Shown: positions 10,304 to 22,406 of the stretch, in pieces
How positions within the stretch are numbered: position 1 is the stretch's first letter
Layout: each line of letters opens with the position of its first letter
Translations under genes and position numbers: made by a program
NCBI GenBank assembly: GCA_009801085.1
Contig: VNWV01000013.1
Span: 357,623-421,622, forward strand
DNA length: 64,000 nucleotides
Direction of reading: 5' to 3'
Source: Lasiodiplodia sp. COLG20
Taxonomy: Eukaryota; Ascomycota; Dothideomycetes; Botryosphaeriales; Botryosphaeriaceae
Notes under the pieces: model-generated
Told to the model about the DNA's origin: nothing
The model's database searches: none
The model's input: only the letters and a program-made list of their open reading frames with translations

Positions 10304-11875
10304 TCAAATATCCCCTAGAATAGCCGAAGAATGCTCCCATTCATCGTGGTCAACGCAATACTTGGCGAATTCGGCCATTTCGCGACCTGCACCATCATCA
10401 GAATGTACTCGGAAATTCTTTGTCTGACGCACCTGTAGGGAACTGGCCCTGATTTCCTGAAAGGTCCCGGCCCCGTAGTCGAGTCATCCTGAGACAATTG
10501 TGCACTCGTTCGCTTCTGCATCTCTGAAAAAGCTCCAAGCGCGCAGGCACTTCAGCAGCAGTGGTCCCCGTTGGGAGCAGTACAGCAATTGAAGCTGCAT
10601 CCTCAATCGCCCTGAGGGCGTTAGCAGTCATGTGTCGGACCGTTCCGGGGAAACTCACATCGCGCCGCCCTGTCCCATGTCTGCACGGCAGTCAGTAATG
10701 TAGTCGAAGACATCAGGGGAACCAGGGGAACTTACAGGGAAGAAATGGATGAGAAGCGTCACCGACAAGCGCGGCTCTACCCTTGGTCCACTCCTCAACT
10801 TCTGGGCAATCAAACAGATCCCATACTTTGATGCCATGTTCTGGGGCTTTGGCCAGCAGTTTTCGCATGGGAAGTGGAAAGTCGGAGAAAGAAGCAAGAA
10901 GGTCCGCCTTATTCCCCAAGCGGCCCCAGCCTTTGCCTATCGCGATATCAGCATGAACAAAGACATGAGGATACCTTATCCTACCTTCTTGTGTTGGCCC
11001 GACTTCTGAAGTGGGCAAGAATGAACCGACATACATGGACTCGTTGGAACATGGATAAAGTATGATCCTCCGATCATCGCCTATGATCTCGGTCATGGTT
11101 CCCGATGCCTCCACAAACCTTGCAGTCTCCGGATCGCTCTTGATGTCAGCGATAGAGACGAAGCAACGGTAGCAGCTTTTCTCCGTGTGGATTGGTTGAA
11201 TTTCACAGCCTGTGACATCTTTCCTGATCTTGGAATGACTGCCGTCAGCAACCACGACGACGTCTCCATACTTCTGCTGGCCATCGGCCAGCGTCACGAT
11301 GCCCCGGTCGCAGTCAACTTGAGACACCGTGCACCCCGTACTCAGCTGGACAGGAGGCCCCTTCCCGGCAGCTGCCGTGGCCTTCCGCCTGAGTTTTTTG
11401 TGTAAGTCCACTCGACGTATACAACAGTAATCCTGTTGGAGGTTAGGGACGGTATACTTGAAATTTTGGTAGGTTGCATACTGCCTGTTTAGCATTTTTG
11501 ACGTTCTCGAAGTCTGCCTCGAATAAAACCTCTCCCGTGAGACTAAGGAAGCAACCCTATGAGGACATAAGTTTTCTGCTAGTTTGCTCGCCGACTTGAA
11601 CTGACCTTCCGAAGGTCTGTTCCGCCAGCAGACTTGAGGTCGACATCGAATCGCTTGAGCAGAGTAGTGCAGTTTGGCGAAAGGGTTATCCCCGCACCAT
11701 TTTCTCTCGTTAGGTCCGATTTCTCGAAGATCTGATAACGTTAATAAGCCATAGTAAGATGAAAAGGTTTCAGTGATACCTCGACGTGATGCCCCTGCCG
11801 ACGGAGTCCAATTCCTGTCGTTAGCCCGCCGATACCTCCACCAACAATCAATACATTCAGCGGCTGTGAAACCAT
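10304..11875 (-). CDS. FAD-dependent monooxygenase, salicylate-hydroxylase-like
   Basis: Seven exons: 11780-11875, 11606-11731, 11482-11556, 10736-11432, 10659-10680 (a 22-nt micro-exon), 10433-10611 and 10304-10386. All introns have GT..AG ends; the sum is 1278 nt, giving 425 residues. The N-terminus shows the FAD dinucleotide fold VLIVGGGIGGL (about residues 8-18) followed by VEIFEKS. A VVVVADGSHSKIR segment carries the DG motif, and RAALVGDASHPFLP, continued over two introns by YMGQGGAMAIEDA, is the GD motif that binds the FAD ribityl chain. This is class A flavoprotein hydroxylase architecture, using NAD(P)H and O2 to hydroxylate an aromatic or polyketide-type ring. The exact substrate cannot be told. 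No signal peptide is seen, so it is likely cytosolic. All key motifs are intact, so the gene looks functional. Confidence 0.88.
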
Positions 11876-13521
11876 TTTCGACCGATTTATTAGAAGTGGG
11901 GCGTTGGTGAGTCCTAGCCCTACAATGTATGCGTATTTAAAAGGCTCTCATCACGCGTTGACACCCAGTTTCAATGGACCGGATGCAGCGGAAGTTTAGA
12001 AAGTATACTTGGCGGATGACGGCGGCAAATGGTGGTTCATGACGGAAAATGAGGGGTCCGGACAGGAGATAATTATTGCCGGCACGCGCCAAAGTTTCGA
12101 CTCGCCCTCGGACATGCTGCCTCCGAAGTATGTCTGGTGCAGTGCGCGTCTCGGGTTCGCAGTTCGTGTCTCGGAAAACCCAATCGGACGAGTAAGCAAA
12201 CTAAAGCGATAGCAGCGAGTAGAGGTTCAAGGCAGTGAATATCGTCAGACGGCAAAGCTAAGTCTGCGGCGGTAAGTCAGAACTCCAAGGCTGTTGCCTA
12301 ATACTACCTGCTTCTGTCTTCTGCTGTCTGGTGCTGCCTGCCTCTCCTTACTTCCACCCGCTTTTCTTTACTGCAGCCCGCTTTTTTCTACTGCAGTTCT
12401 GAATGATACTGATGCATATAGATGAAAATAGAGGGCCCTTTTCAATATCCTTCTTAACTACAATTCGACCTCACCGCTCGCAGCCTTCATGTTGTACACT
12501 ATTGAGAACTTCAGCGCCCGGGTTCCCGCTTCGGATGATGGGCTCCAATGAGTCCAGCTATTTCCTACGCACCTCCGCATTAACCCCGCAATGACGCGTC
12601 TTCTTTGCCCACATCATCCTTGTCGACAAATGTGATCCCCTGGGATAACGCGCTTTCAACTTCTGTCCCCTCACGAGCCTCTCCGCCGTCCCAATTCTGC
12701 CCTTCCGCCATTGTTCCTCACGCGGCTCTGCAGTTGCAATTCTCACGAACGGTCCTGAGTGTCCCAGTGCGGAGCAACATCTCACTAAGGCATGTATGGC
12801 TCGGCCGATATCGTAAGTGTGAAGGCTTCGAGGCCTGGGTGAGCGGATATCTACACGCTGTCTTCATATAGGGCCTGGCTTGGCAACCGTCCCCGACCTT
12901 CTACAATATTTTCTATGTCGGCAGAAATCTCTTAAAGACCCCCGTCACTGCTTCATTAACGAGTTCACTGTCGTAGAATAATACGTTCCCGACGCCAGTT
13001 AGTACTACATAATGGAGCCCGCTTCATGCTCCAACAGACCGTTGACGTGACTTACATCTACGTTATATTCCAATACTGTCCGCCTAGTTACTAGCAAATC
13101 TCCCGAAAGGCTTATGTCAAAGAATCAATACCTGCGCACCAGAATAGAATCTTTAAACCTTATTGTTAGCTTTAAAATGGCGGAGTAGAAAATAGTTCAT
13201 GTCTACAGTAATTGTGATATAGTGATCATAGGCCCCGTGCGAGAAGTGATTTCCTGCTATATGCAGCCATGCGATTCCGTTTCGACAGCGGAGGATTATC
13301 GACTATCAGTATGGTAATAGTCACGAAAGAAATTATATAGTTTAGGATAGTCCCTTTTAAGATCTGAATCAACTCCGCAACCAACAATCAGGCCTCCATC
13401 TACAGATAAGGATACTGATAATATAAAGACCAACCCTCAAAGTATAATAAATATGAAGACAGCGGTTCATGCAAAACGAGAAGCTGCATTGCAGATCGAG
13501 CGTGTGACAAACAAGGATGAA
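11876..13521. other. intergenic, nothing recognised
   Basis: A pyrimidine-rich stretch with loosely repeated CTGCCTGCTT/CTACTGCAG words lies at about 12300-12400. No gene or clear remnant was recognised; short open frames have poor composition. Confidence 0.4.
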
Positions 13522-15680
13522 CTACGCATACTCCGCCCTCACTACATCATACTTTTTCCCGTTGTAGACTAGCCGGTACTCAGTTGTTGCTGACTCGCAT
13601 TTCATCTCAATATCGAAATCTAGCTTGTAGTACTCTTCGTTGTTGCTACCGATCTCGCGATTGAAATCGTGATCTGGTATGCGGATTAGATCTGCAGTAA
13701 CCTCTACGAGTTCGCTGACTTCTACTACATTGTTAATATGCATTCAGATCCACTTGGCGCTTGATGCTGGGGCACATACGATCGTCTTTGTGCAGAGGCG
13801 CCTTTTCACTTTGCGAACAGAAGATCTTTACCGACACCTTCTGAGGACGGCCGTCGGAAACCTTTTGCTCATAATAAAATGGTATGAACATCGGCTTAGA
13901 AGACACGATCGGCGCCTCCTTAATGGGAGAATAGCTTGTCAGCAAAAGTCAAGCATGTAGATATTCGCGAACGTTGGCGGCCAACCTTGTGCATGAACCA
14001 CTTCATAACCCAAGCCTTCGTGTCGCCCGTGAAACCATCGATGACTCTTTGTAGTTAGACTTGTCAGTATTTTGACTTGATGGTAGATATGGCTGAGGTG
14101 AACGTACTGTCGGCGCCTATCATGTTTAGCGGGGTCATAACTGTCCAGCGCTTCTGTTCCGTAGTGCTTCCTAGCCTTCCGGGATTCAATTCGGAAGTGC
14201 GTTCTATGCGACGAGTACTCGAGCCCGTATATAGCGGCCCCTTTCACGACGGCACATAGCCTATGTCCCCAGTCAGCTTTTCTCGCGGTCTATCTTTTGT
14301 ATTGACACTACTCACGGGTCCATGCTTTTCTTGACTTGAACGCCTTCGCCCACAGCATGCTGCAGTGTATCTCGCAGGTATACGCTTTGTCCAAAGCCTC
14401 CCACAAGAATGATCGCTTTCGCCGTGTTACGGGTCGCAGCAATCTGATCCTTGACGAGATCAATGACTTCCATGACGACAGGTTGAAATATACTTTCCAT
14501 GTCCTGCTGAGTGAGCCGCAGTGTCCCTCGAGTAATCCTCTTCTCAGGAAGTTCCCAGAACCGAGGTATTTGTATGACATAGTGCTGCTGAGATCGACCG
14601 CCTGTTCGTTGAAACGTCGTCTTCACTCGATCAAAGTCGTCTACGGCACGGGAGAGCACATCCTCATGCCACTCAGGTTCGTTCCCGAGATAGCACCTCA
14701 GCCAATCGGCGAATATGCGGTTCAGGAATGTGCTGCCGCATTTCCCTCCTGATCCTGAGGTGGTTTCCTTGACAACGGGATGCGGATACAGCTGAGTGAT
14801 GGTGTACGAGATGAGATCAACAGTTCTATATGGATGGTTACGAACGAGTGACTCGAAGTAGAGGAAAGGAAATGACATACCCGCCACCAGCGTCGCAGAT
14901 GATAAAAGTGTCGTTGACCTCCAGGTCAGGGGTTTGCCCAGGCTTGATCCGCTCCTGGAGCTCATGCATTGCCGCGGCTTCGGGTTCGGTGACGACCTGG
15001 ACATTCTCTGGCTGATCTCCCATGCCAGCCCTACTGGCAAGTGTGCGCATCGTGTCCTTGGCTTTTTCGGTCCAGATGGCAGGAATGGTGATGATATATT
15101 TAATCGACTTGGGGCGATTGTCAATGATCTTGGCACGCACCAGAGCTGCGTCAAGTTCCGTTTCGGCATGCTTTCTAAGCGCACTCAGGTAGTCAATGAC
15201 CAATTTCTCGGAATCAGGCACATCGCTTTGGGCTGTCACAAATGAGGGGTACTTCGTTGCAAGGCTGATTTCGTTGTAAGTCGATGGTTCAAGGCCGAGC
15301 TTGAACCATTCGTGCTTGGGAAGGTGGTGCGGGATTTCTGATCCCCATAGGAATTTCCCGTTCTCCTCATAGCGAATTGTACTAGTACAATTATTAGACA
15401 TTGCATTGGGGTATACTGGGACAACATTACGTTGACGTCTTCTCGTCTGTTCTCCCTGACGGCCATTGCGTGACGACGTGTATCGTGGGTGGCTACATTC
15501 ACGCCAAACCTAAGCATAATTCCCGCCCGAAAGATCTGAGAACTAACTTTAGATGTTGATGCCCACGCGAGTCCAGAGAAGGTTGTTCCTACGATAATTC
15601 TCAGCAACGGCCAGGTTTTAATGGCCACATATCATACCAAAATCTACGGCTATGAGATATTCGATCGAGCGAGATGCCAT
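13522..15680 (-). CDS. Hsp70-like ATPase, fungal HSPA12-type
   Basis: Nine exons: 15638-15680, 15548-15588, 15431-15492, 14881-15381, 14316-14825, 14108-14260, 13986-14046, 13780-13918 and 13522-13724. The sum is 1713 nt, giving 570 residues. Joining exons one and two gives IAVDFGTTFSGLAWAS, the phosphate-1 loop; exons four and five give ICDAGGGTVDLISY, phosphate-2; VGGFGQS (about residue 359) is the adenosine-binding loop. The chain lacks a canonical Hsp70 substrate-binding domain and EEVD tail, as is usual for the HSPA12-like proteins that fungi carry in many copies. These are actin-fold ATPases of uncertain role. Two introns have weaker signals (GTTGGC donor in 13919-13985; the short ninth-exon junction). 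All catalytic loops are intact. Confidence 0.85.
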
Positions 15681-16234
15681 TTCTGAATTAGAAAAGAGAT
15701 CAATCCGATTGTAGTTTTTGGTTCTCTTGGGGCTGGTGGAGAAGAGGTGGCAGAACGAGGCGGCAAGAGCATACGACTCGAGATAAGCTTTCGCGCACTT
15801 TATAAATTGTGACCGATCTGCCCTGAGCCACGCCACGACGATGGTGGTCCGGAAAGGACAGAAAGTAAAGGCCTCCCCTGTGAAGCACAGCCCCTGTCGT
15901 ACACCAGGCAGCACCTGCAGTGTGGAACTGCTGTCAGGCTGCGAAAATGACCGACTGCATTGTGCGGCAGCAAGGTTGCCAATCAGTCACTCCCGGCAGC
16001 CTATCATGGGCGCATAGCACCCCGCAGCCGCGGTTTTCGCCGGAAAGGCTATGAAACATGTGTTTGAAACTCTTCAACAGATACCCATAAGCCCGTTCCG
16101 ATCCTTGGAAATGACGCAGCCCTGTGGTCCTCAAACGACGCACACAGGCAGCTGTGGCTGCTTTGTGATACCATTCAGCTGCGATGCAAGCGAATGTGGA
16201 GATGGTGGCTTGAAACTAATGACGTGTGCCTGCT
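15681..16234. other. intergenic, nothing recognised
   Basis: Probably the promoter of the Hsp70-like gene on its left and the tail of the small membrane-protein gene on its right. No domain was seen in the open frames. Confidence 0.35.
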
Positions 16235-16639
16235 TCATGAGCGGACGTGCACTCTGCCGTGAGGGCTATGCCGGTGCTGTACGTGAATCCGACCTTGCGG
16301 GCTTCGCGGGTTCCGCACATGAACGCGTCCTGGAGGGCTTCCGATGGGTTCATCTCGGATATGAACATTGCCCGGTTGTTCGCTGTTAGGATTAGAAACA
16401 GAACCAATTACCATTTAACATCCTTTTCAGATTGGTTCATCATACCTGACGAAGTTGCCCGGCCCAGGAACGATTATTGCTGGTGAAGGTGGCCGAGGGG
16501 CGTAACTTTCATCATCCGAGGGAAATGTGCGAGAGATAGAGTTGTAGTATCGGTGTAACAACCAGCCCACGAAAACAAAAAAGAAGAGAAGGACGACAAA
16601 AATTATTGCCACGGCGTCATTTTTCTTTGTCATCGTCAC
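16235..16639 (-). CDS. small single-pass membrane protein with repeated basic tail
   Basis: Two exons, 16446-16639 and 16235-16382, joined by an intron with GTATGA donor and CTAATCCTAACAG acceptor; 342 nt, 113 residues. Residues 9-29 are a strongly hydrophobic membrane segment after a short basic start. Next comes a Pro/Ser-rich acidic linker. The second exon encodes a tail in which a G-x-V/I-H-V/I-R/Q motif occurs four times (GNVHIRDEP, GRVHVRNPR, GRIHVQHRH, GRVHVRS), spaced 12-14 residues apart. The tail is rich in His, Arg and Pro, which could bind metal, nucleic acid or acidic lipids (speculation). No family was recognised. The repeat appears only after splicing, which supports the intron. 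Confidence 0.55.
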
Positions 16640-17099
16640 CGAGTATAATCCACCCGTTCCGCGATTCTGGGCTCCACAACAACCAATGACGTGTTGAATG
16701 TAAGCCTGCGAGGCAGCTTTCTGTCGCGAATCGGACTTGAAAGCGGTGTGTGGAAACTCAAATACTTGGCCCGTTCAGCTATGAAGTAACAAAAGACATT
16801 AAAGGCTAGCGGCTAGCACACAAACTATTGATCAGACAGTAGTGCATCGAACGCCTTTTTGTGAGACCTGAGTTTCACATATGCATAGATTTATTGGTTT
16901 TCGTCTTGGCGTAAGCGTGTATTCCGTAACATTGCGGAGATTCGACGGTGCGGCGTAAGTGCGGCCGTATTCAGCGTATTATGCAGAGCTGAGCATTCCC
17001 TCATAGCAGAGGCTACGACCCCGCAGCACTTGCGTGGCCACAAACCTGCTTCTCTCATCTCTATGTTTTGCGTCCTTATATGACTTTTCGCGGGAAAAC
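16640..17099. other. divergent intergenic region
   Basis: Separates the small membrane-protein gene (left, minus) from the coiled-coil protein gene (right, plus) and likely carries both promoters. An in-frame ATG at 17034 could extend the right-hand gene by 22 residues. Nothing else was recognised. Confidence 0.35.
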
Positions 17100-18472
17100 A
17101 TGGAAGAGCCAAACCGAACACAGAATCCGGGGAAAAGGGATTTCGACCATTCTGACGAGAACCTTGACGGCCCGGGAAACCGAAGCACAACTGATTCTAC
17201 TTCTGAAATGACTGGTAACTTCCATCCAGAGCCTCCGATCTTGGACTCGCATTCATCTGCTCTGGTGCACATCAATTCAGCGTGCCCAACGATTGATGAT
17301 CTTCAGTCGCAGAACGACGACCTTAGACGGCAGAACAGGGCCTTGGAGGCAGAAGTTGCTCAATATCAGGTGGCTCATTTGCGTGAACTTCCCGAAGATC
17401 ACATCACGGACGCTACCGCTCAGAGGCTGTACGAAGGAATCCAAGACGCCATCGAGCAGTGGGTATACAACGTGACGGGGAAATTACCAGCCGCAGATTG
17501 GCTGAAACAGAACGAAAGGCGACTTCGTGCTTTGATGCAAGAGCCTAAAACGAGCAAACCACCGCCAGTCCTCAAATCCACACCTATGCTCTTCAGAGAT
17601 TCAAAGATATACAGAGCCTCGGAGTCGATTGACTATATCTTCCTGTCGTGGTTCATCGCTCATAGCCTTACCCTGTACGTTTTCGACAAGCGATATCCCA
17701 TTGGTATTGAGGAGGACCAAGAGGCCTTTCTTGATCATGCTATCGACGCAATGCGAGCTTCCAGGAGCCATTACGGTACGTATCGCAGAGATTTTCAATG
17801 GCTGTAATAGAATGCTGAGTGGTTGACCTAGACGAACACTACATAAACAAGTGGAGAACGCAGACACTCGCAATCCTTATGAGCCACCGTGATTTTAGTA
17901 AGGGCCACGGGGATGTCTTCGATATGGAGTATGAGAGAATGCGTAACGATTTGCTCCAGTGGCTGCCGATGGAAGACCTAGAGGAACACGAAGACGAACT
18001 CAAGGAAGGCATTTTTAGGGAAGCAGTAATGCTACAACAGAAGATGGGTCTTGCAGCAGACGACTACAAGATGGAATTTAAGAGCCTTCATTCGCGCTCG
18101 GTGCCAGACGGCAAAGTCACCTACCGGAACTTGCACAACTTCAGACGCATTGACGCTCAGGATATACGCCAGATCTATGGCTGTCTCTTCCCATCGCTCT
18201 ACCACATCGATTTTCGAGGAAAGTCCCACTACATCACGGGACCAGTTCTCATTGCCGACCCAGTATCTACTCAATCGCTACAACCATCGGTGGAACCAAG
18301 AACAAAATTCCATGATCGCGAATCAACGAAATCGTCCACTGAGCCCATTACAAAGAACAATGAGAGGTATTCGCGGTTGTCACACAGAAGGACTGATGCA
18401 GATCTAGAATTCAGCCCCAAGAGACGTTCGAAGTGGAATGGGTTCGCCAGACTGGGCTCAAGTACAAAGTGA
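17100..18472 (+). CDS. hypothetical fungal protein with short coiled coil
   Basis: Two exons, 17100-17775 and 17832-18472, with an intron of 56 bases (GTACGT..CCTAG); 1317 nt, 438 residues. The first 60 residues are polar and disordered. About residues 63-84 (DDLQSQNDDLRRQNRALEAE) form a heptad-like coiled coil. After this is a mixed, mostly helical region with conserved-looking aromatic stretches (LYHIDFRGKSHY) and a basic, Ser-rich tail with SPKRRSKW, a possible nuclear signal. The design recalls the many lineage-specific fungal proteins with an N-terminal coiled coil and an uncharacterised core; no enzyme motif is visible. The Met at 17100 was chosen because the protein-like composition begins there; 17034 is an alternative. 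Confidence 0.65.
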
Positions 18473-19157
18473 GCTACGAAAGACCTCTTTGAGGGTAGGC
18501 ACGGTGGCGAACCAATTGATTCTTCAGTGGTCACTCCAGACAAATAGCATATTTTAGTAGGGTTTAGTCTACTAAATGATTAGCTATAGCTTCCGACTTT
18601 TACATAACACTAAATTGATAAAGTACTCTTTGCACGTGTGTACTACGGGGATCCGAGAAGTCCGGGATTTAGAAGTCGATCCGAGTGCTTCCAATCGCTC
18701 CGACGCAGGCTCCTGACCATGGTTGCTTGTTTATCCACCAAGCGCGTCCTTGTACATATATGCTCGCCAGCGCCGAAATTGGCCGCTACTCTTTGCCTAT
18801 TGGAAGTCCGAGTCGCTCTACTGTCCAATAGAGTGTATTAACTATTCCATCTCCTCTGCGCCTCATAGTCCGCGTCGTAAAAGTTCAGTTCTTTCTGAGT
18901 GGGAGGGGACGGCTGATTGCAGAGTATTCCGCGGTACCTGCACTGGACGCAGCGGCCTTGATCGTCCTTTGCGCTGCATTTTTGATTGTCACTTAGACAT
19001 TCAATGCATCTATCGGGAATCTTTCTGGAACGCCGCAGCGTTATCTACAAGATTGATCAGCGAGAGGTGGGGAGCAGGGTTATTCAACAACGATACCTCA
19101 GCTGCGAATTTGTTTCGACGCTGTTGATATTTTCGATTAGTCTGTTGTTGTTTTACT
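18473..19157. other. convergent intergenic region
   Basis: Lies between the 3' ends of the coiled-coil gene and the kinase gene. Open frames at 18638-19168 are short and show no known domain. It likely holds the terminators of both genes. Confidence 0.35.
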
Positions 19158-21173
19158 TCAGGACCTGACACTTACGCTTTCTACCGCTGCTCTATAAAGC
19201 AAAGACATGGGAAGTCCGTCTGTCCACGATGTGGGCCTTGGAGTACACTCTTTCAAAGCGCGTGGCCGACCTTCGTTTGGGTCGAATACCATCATGACAT
19301 AGGGAATATCCTTAAGATGGTTGACGCGCAGCTGGAATGTGCAGAGCGAGAACTGTATGGTCAGGAGCTGCGGGAAGTCTTCCCTGTCTCGAAGATAAAC
19401 GTCAAAATGGTTGACGTAGAAGACATTGTCCTTCATCGCCGTGGAATCGAAGGACCGAAGGATCTGGGCAGGAGTTGTAGTTTCCGAGAATAGATTGTTG
19501 GCTTTTGGGGATTTCAGCTGGAGATATTGGCTCTTTGCGGTCAAATGCTGGCGAACTGGTTCGAGATCACATTCCACAAAAAGCTGATCTAGGTTCTCCA
19601 GGTTGCTCAACATCGGTGATGCAAGAGCAGCACTTCGGACAATCACGACGTTGAGGTCCAAGTCTAGCACGACGAAAGACAGATGTGAATCCAGATGCTC
19701 CAGGTCTGGAAGTGGCCACTCTGGCACTGTTTTCTCATCATCGCAACATCGAAACCGGGAGCCTTCGATAACCTGCTCTGTAGATAAGGTCCCGTTCCAG
19801 TACGCTTGCATGAACAGCAGGTTGTCGTGGCAACACGATCCAAACCAGGAGGTAGTAGACCCAAGAGGATAGACGAAGTCCATATCCTTCAGCTTTTCGC
19901 AGACTTGTCCGATTGACGGTCTGAGTTGACTCTCGATTTGTAGCATGCAATCTTGGATAAATGATAATAGTGCGATGTCTTTTCGAGCCGTTCCCTGTTG
20001 ATCAATGGAGGAGGGATATTCGGGGTCCGAAGGCTCAGAACGAAGCATGTCACACCATTTCGCCGTAATGTGCTCGTCTTCGAAGCTGAGGGCGTGATTC
20101 TTTTTCCAGAACTCTTTAGCCTCTAGCAGGTTGTGGCCGCGCAAACAGGATATCATCTCAATCAATACGCAGCCCAATTCCCATACGTCGGAGGAGCGGT
20201 TTCGGGGTTCGTGGGACATTGCTTCTGGAGAAGCATAACGCATTGTCAATCCCGCCGGGATGCCTGTCGTAGTGGAATTTGACAGATATGAGAAGTCATG
20301 GCTAGATTCTATTAGTTGGTGTCAGGCCTCAGGTAAGAAGGTTTCACCTCAATCCAAAATCCGTAAGTAGGACCTTTGACTTGTAGACTAATATGTTTCT
20401 TGGTTTGATGTCTTCGTGACTGAGATTGGTCAGCCAGATATTGCTCGCCACGGAAGTGTATGATAAACTTACCGAATCTTGTGGTCATGCAAGTATTTGA
20501 GTGCCGTGCACAGACAGCCGACAGCCTGGCGCAGGAATGTATTTCGTTTACCGTCTCGGTGGTCAAGCATCATGAATGCTTCCAAATCCATCTCGGCGAC
20601 CGGAGAGCAGAGGAAAGAGACCGAGTCAACATCCGTCCAGCTCGCACAGAGCTCAACGCAATGACGATGGTTGACCTGCCGCATGATGGCGATCTCCTTT
20701 GACAGCGTCTTCATCGCCTTGAAGTGGTCTTTGGGATTGCGTGGCCGAGGCACAACTTTCATCGCGTATGTTCTTGACGTGATGGGATCTTTGACAAGTT
20801 CAACGGTACCGGATCCTCCTACGCCAAGTTCTCGTTCCATTTCAAATGGATGGCAGTCATCTTCAAAGCTCATGTGCCTCTTGAAGGGGTCTTCCGGCCA
20901 TTCGGAAAGTAGAAGTCCGGACTGAAATTCCAAGAACGACTTGACTTCGGAAGGATCCCGCATCAGGTGGCGCACAACGCTTTTCGACAGCGGCAGCCAT
21001 GCGTCTAAGACACCGAACTCAGTAAATTTGTCGACTAAGTCGGCGCGACCGAGCTGCTCCAAGAATGACGAGAGCCTCGGTGAAAATGACAATTCAAACA
21101 CGCTACGATCTCCAACGGCCTCAAAGGTGTCAGAGTCCTCATTATCATGATGTTCGGGGGATTTTGGTGGCAT
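19158..21173 (-). CDS. serine/threonine protein kinase-like protein with extra C-terminal region
   Basis: Three exons, 20473-21173, 20349-20419 region (start 20419, end 20348) and 19158-20301; 1917 nt, 638 residues. The kinase fold begins near residue 113: ELGVGGSGTVELV is the glycine loop, AMKVV carries the ATP-contact lysine (about 136), HEDIKPRN is the catalytic loop with Asp at about 237, and TDFGLS gives the metal-binding Asp at about 254. The P+1 region reads GIPAGLTMRYASPEAM, and SSDVWELGCVLIEM is subdomain IX. The usual Arg of HRD is Glu, so this is a non-RD type. About 250 residues after the kinase fold are of unknown function, and the N-terminal 110 residues are helical and unfamiliar. 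The second intron uses the acceptor AATCTAG; the nearer one (CTAATAG) would bring a stop. Confidence 0.82.
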
Positions 21174-22406
21174 GGTGATGATGAAGGCAGCACAAAGGTG
21201 CGGCTGTGAGGGACAGTCGAGGCTTTGAACCGCAAGGCTGAGGCCTGGGCATGGCGTGACGTGGCCAGGCAAGGCGGCAATATGATCGGCTTGGATCTTT
21301 CCAACCAAGACTCATCTTCCATTGGAGCGCACACGCGAGGCTGATCTGTAGACTCCAGCCACAGTTTTATCTCCTGTCAGCTAACATGATCCTAAGCAAG
21401 CATAGGTCAATTAATACACAGTACAAATGAAGCGCTAGCCAACCTCATTCAATGGTTACCGGCTTCAAGCTTGTATCAAATCCTGGTAGACGCGGGGGCT
21501 GAAATCCGTGTAATTGTGTGACACAGCCCCGCTTCTCAGCTGGCACAGGATGTCTTAAAACGCGAACACAGCTGAAATCGCGCAGCTGGACGTCGGTTCA
21601 CTGCCAAGTCTCAACTGTGAGAATGCATCATTATAAACTTAGAACAGGAAATCAGTTGGACCGTATAACTAGTAATTGAGCTCTCGGCGTCAAGTGCACC
21701 GTCAGGGGCGGCAGCGTTCAGCGTCCCCCTGTCAAATACCCCACTTGCCGCCGGCGTGAACGCCACATCAACGCTCTGCGCAATTTGGCTGACCGTCCCC
21801 CGCAGCGTCGAGATAGAAAAGCCCTTCCTTGAGCCCGAGTACGGTCTTCCTCAGAAACTCAGTTAGTAGCTTTGATAATAAGTAAATGTGCATCTCAGCC
21901 TCTCCGTGCGGCTGTTGTTAAAGATCAACTTACGAACAGCAAATGACACACAAGACTGCTGCTCTGCCCTCCTCACGCCCTAGAGCCCTGGTACAAACCC
22001 ACACGAATGTTTAATCTGGCAAGTCCCTTCGCATGTTTAGGCAAGCTAATAGAAATGAGGTCTATCATAGCCCTTAAGCTCATCTACGCATCGTGAAACG
22101 TGACCCCCTCAAAGCTCTTTATGCATACCTATAGTGTTCACTTGTCCCGGAAAGCTTTGGCGTGAACTGTCTCAATCGTGATCTCGCACATCGGCAGACG
22201 GAACCGAGTACATCTCGAAAGCCGACGCGCTGCTGATAGCAACCAACCTTATCCATAATCGTGATGACCGGGATTTGAGCAATAGGTCGTAGGGAGGCCA
22301 GCAACGGAATGGCAGATACAATTTCTTACCTACCGATTTGCCAATGATGTAGTTTAAGACCTTCAACTTAGTTGCGCCTTGGTGATTCTAGAACGGCACC
22401 AACTAC
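21174..22406. other. intergenic, nothing recognised
   Basis: Upstream of the kinase gene and downstream of the 5-oxoprolinase gene. A few short frames near 22119-22366 have no family. No repeat or RNA gene was seen. Confidence 0.4.

Noticed and set aside
10304..11875. Start of a secondary-metabolite gene cluster around the FAD monooxygenase
   Set aside because: No PKS, NRPS, terpene synthase or prenyltransferase gene appears anywhere in the window; tailoring-type enzymes alone are not enough.
20302..20347. Acceptor CTAATAG for the second intron of the kinase gene
   Set aside because: It puts a stop right behind the DFG motif; the next acceptor (AATCTAG) continues the frame with the expected activation segment.
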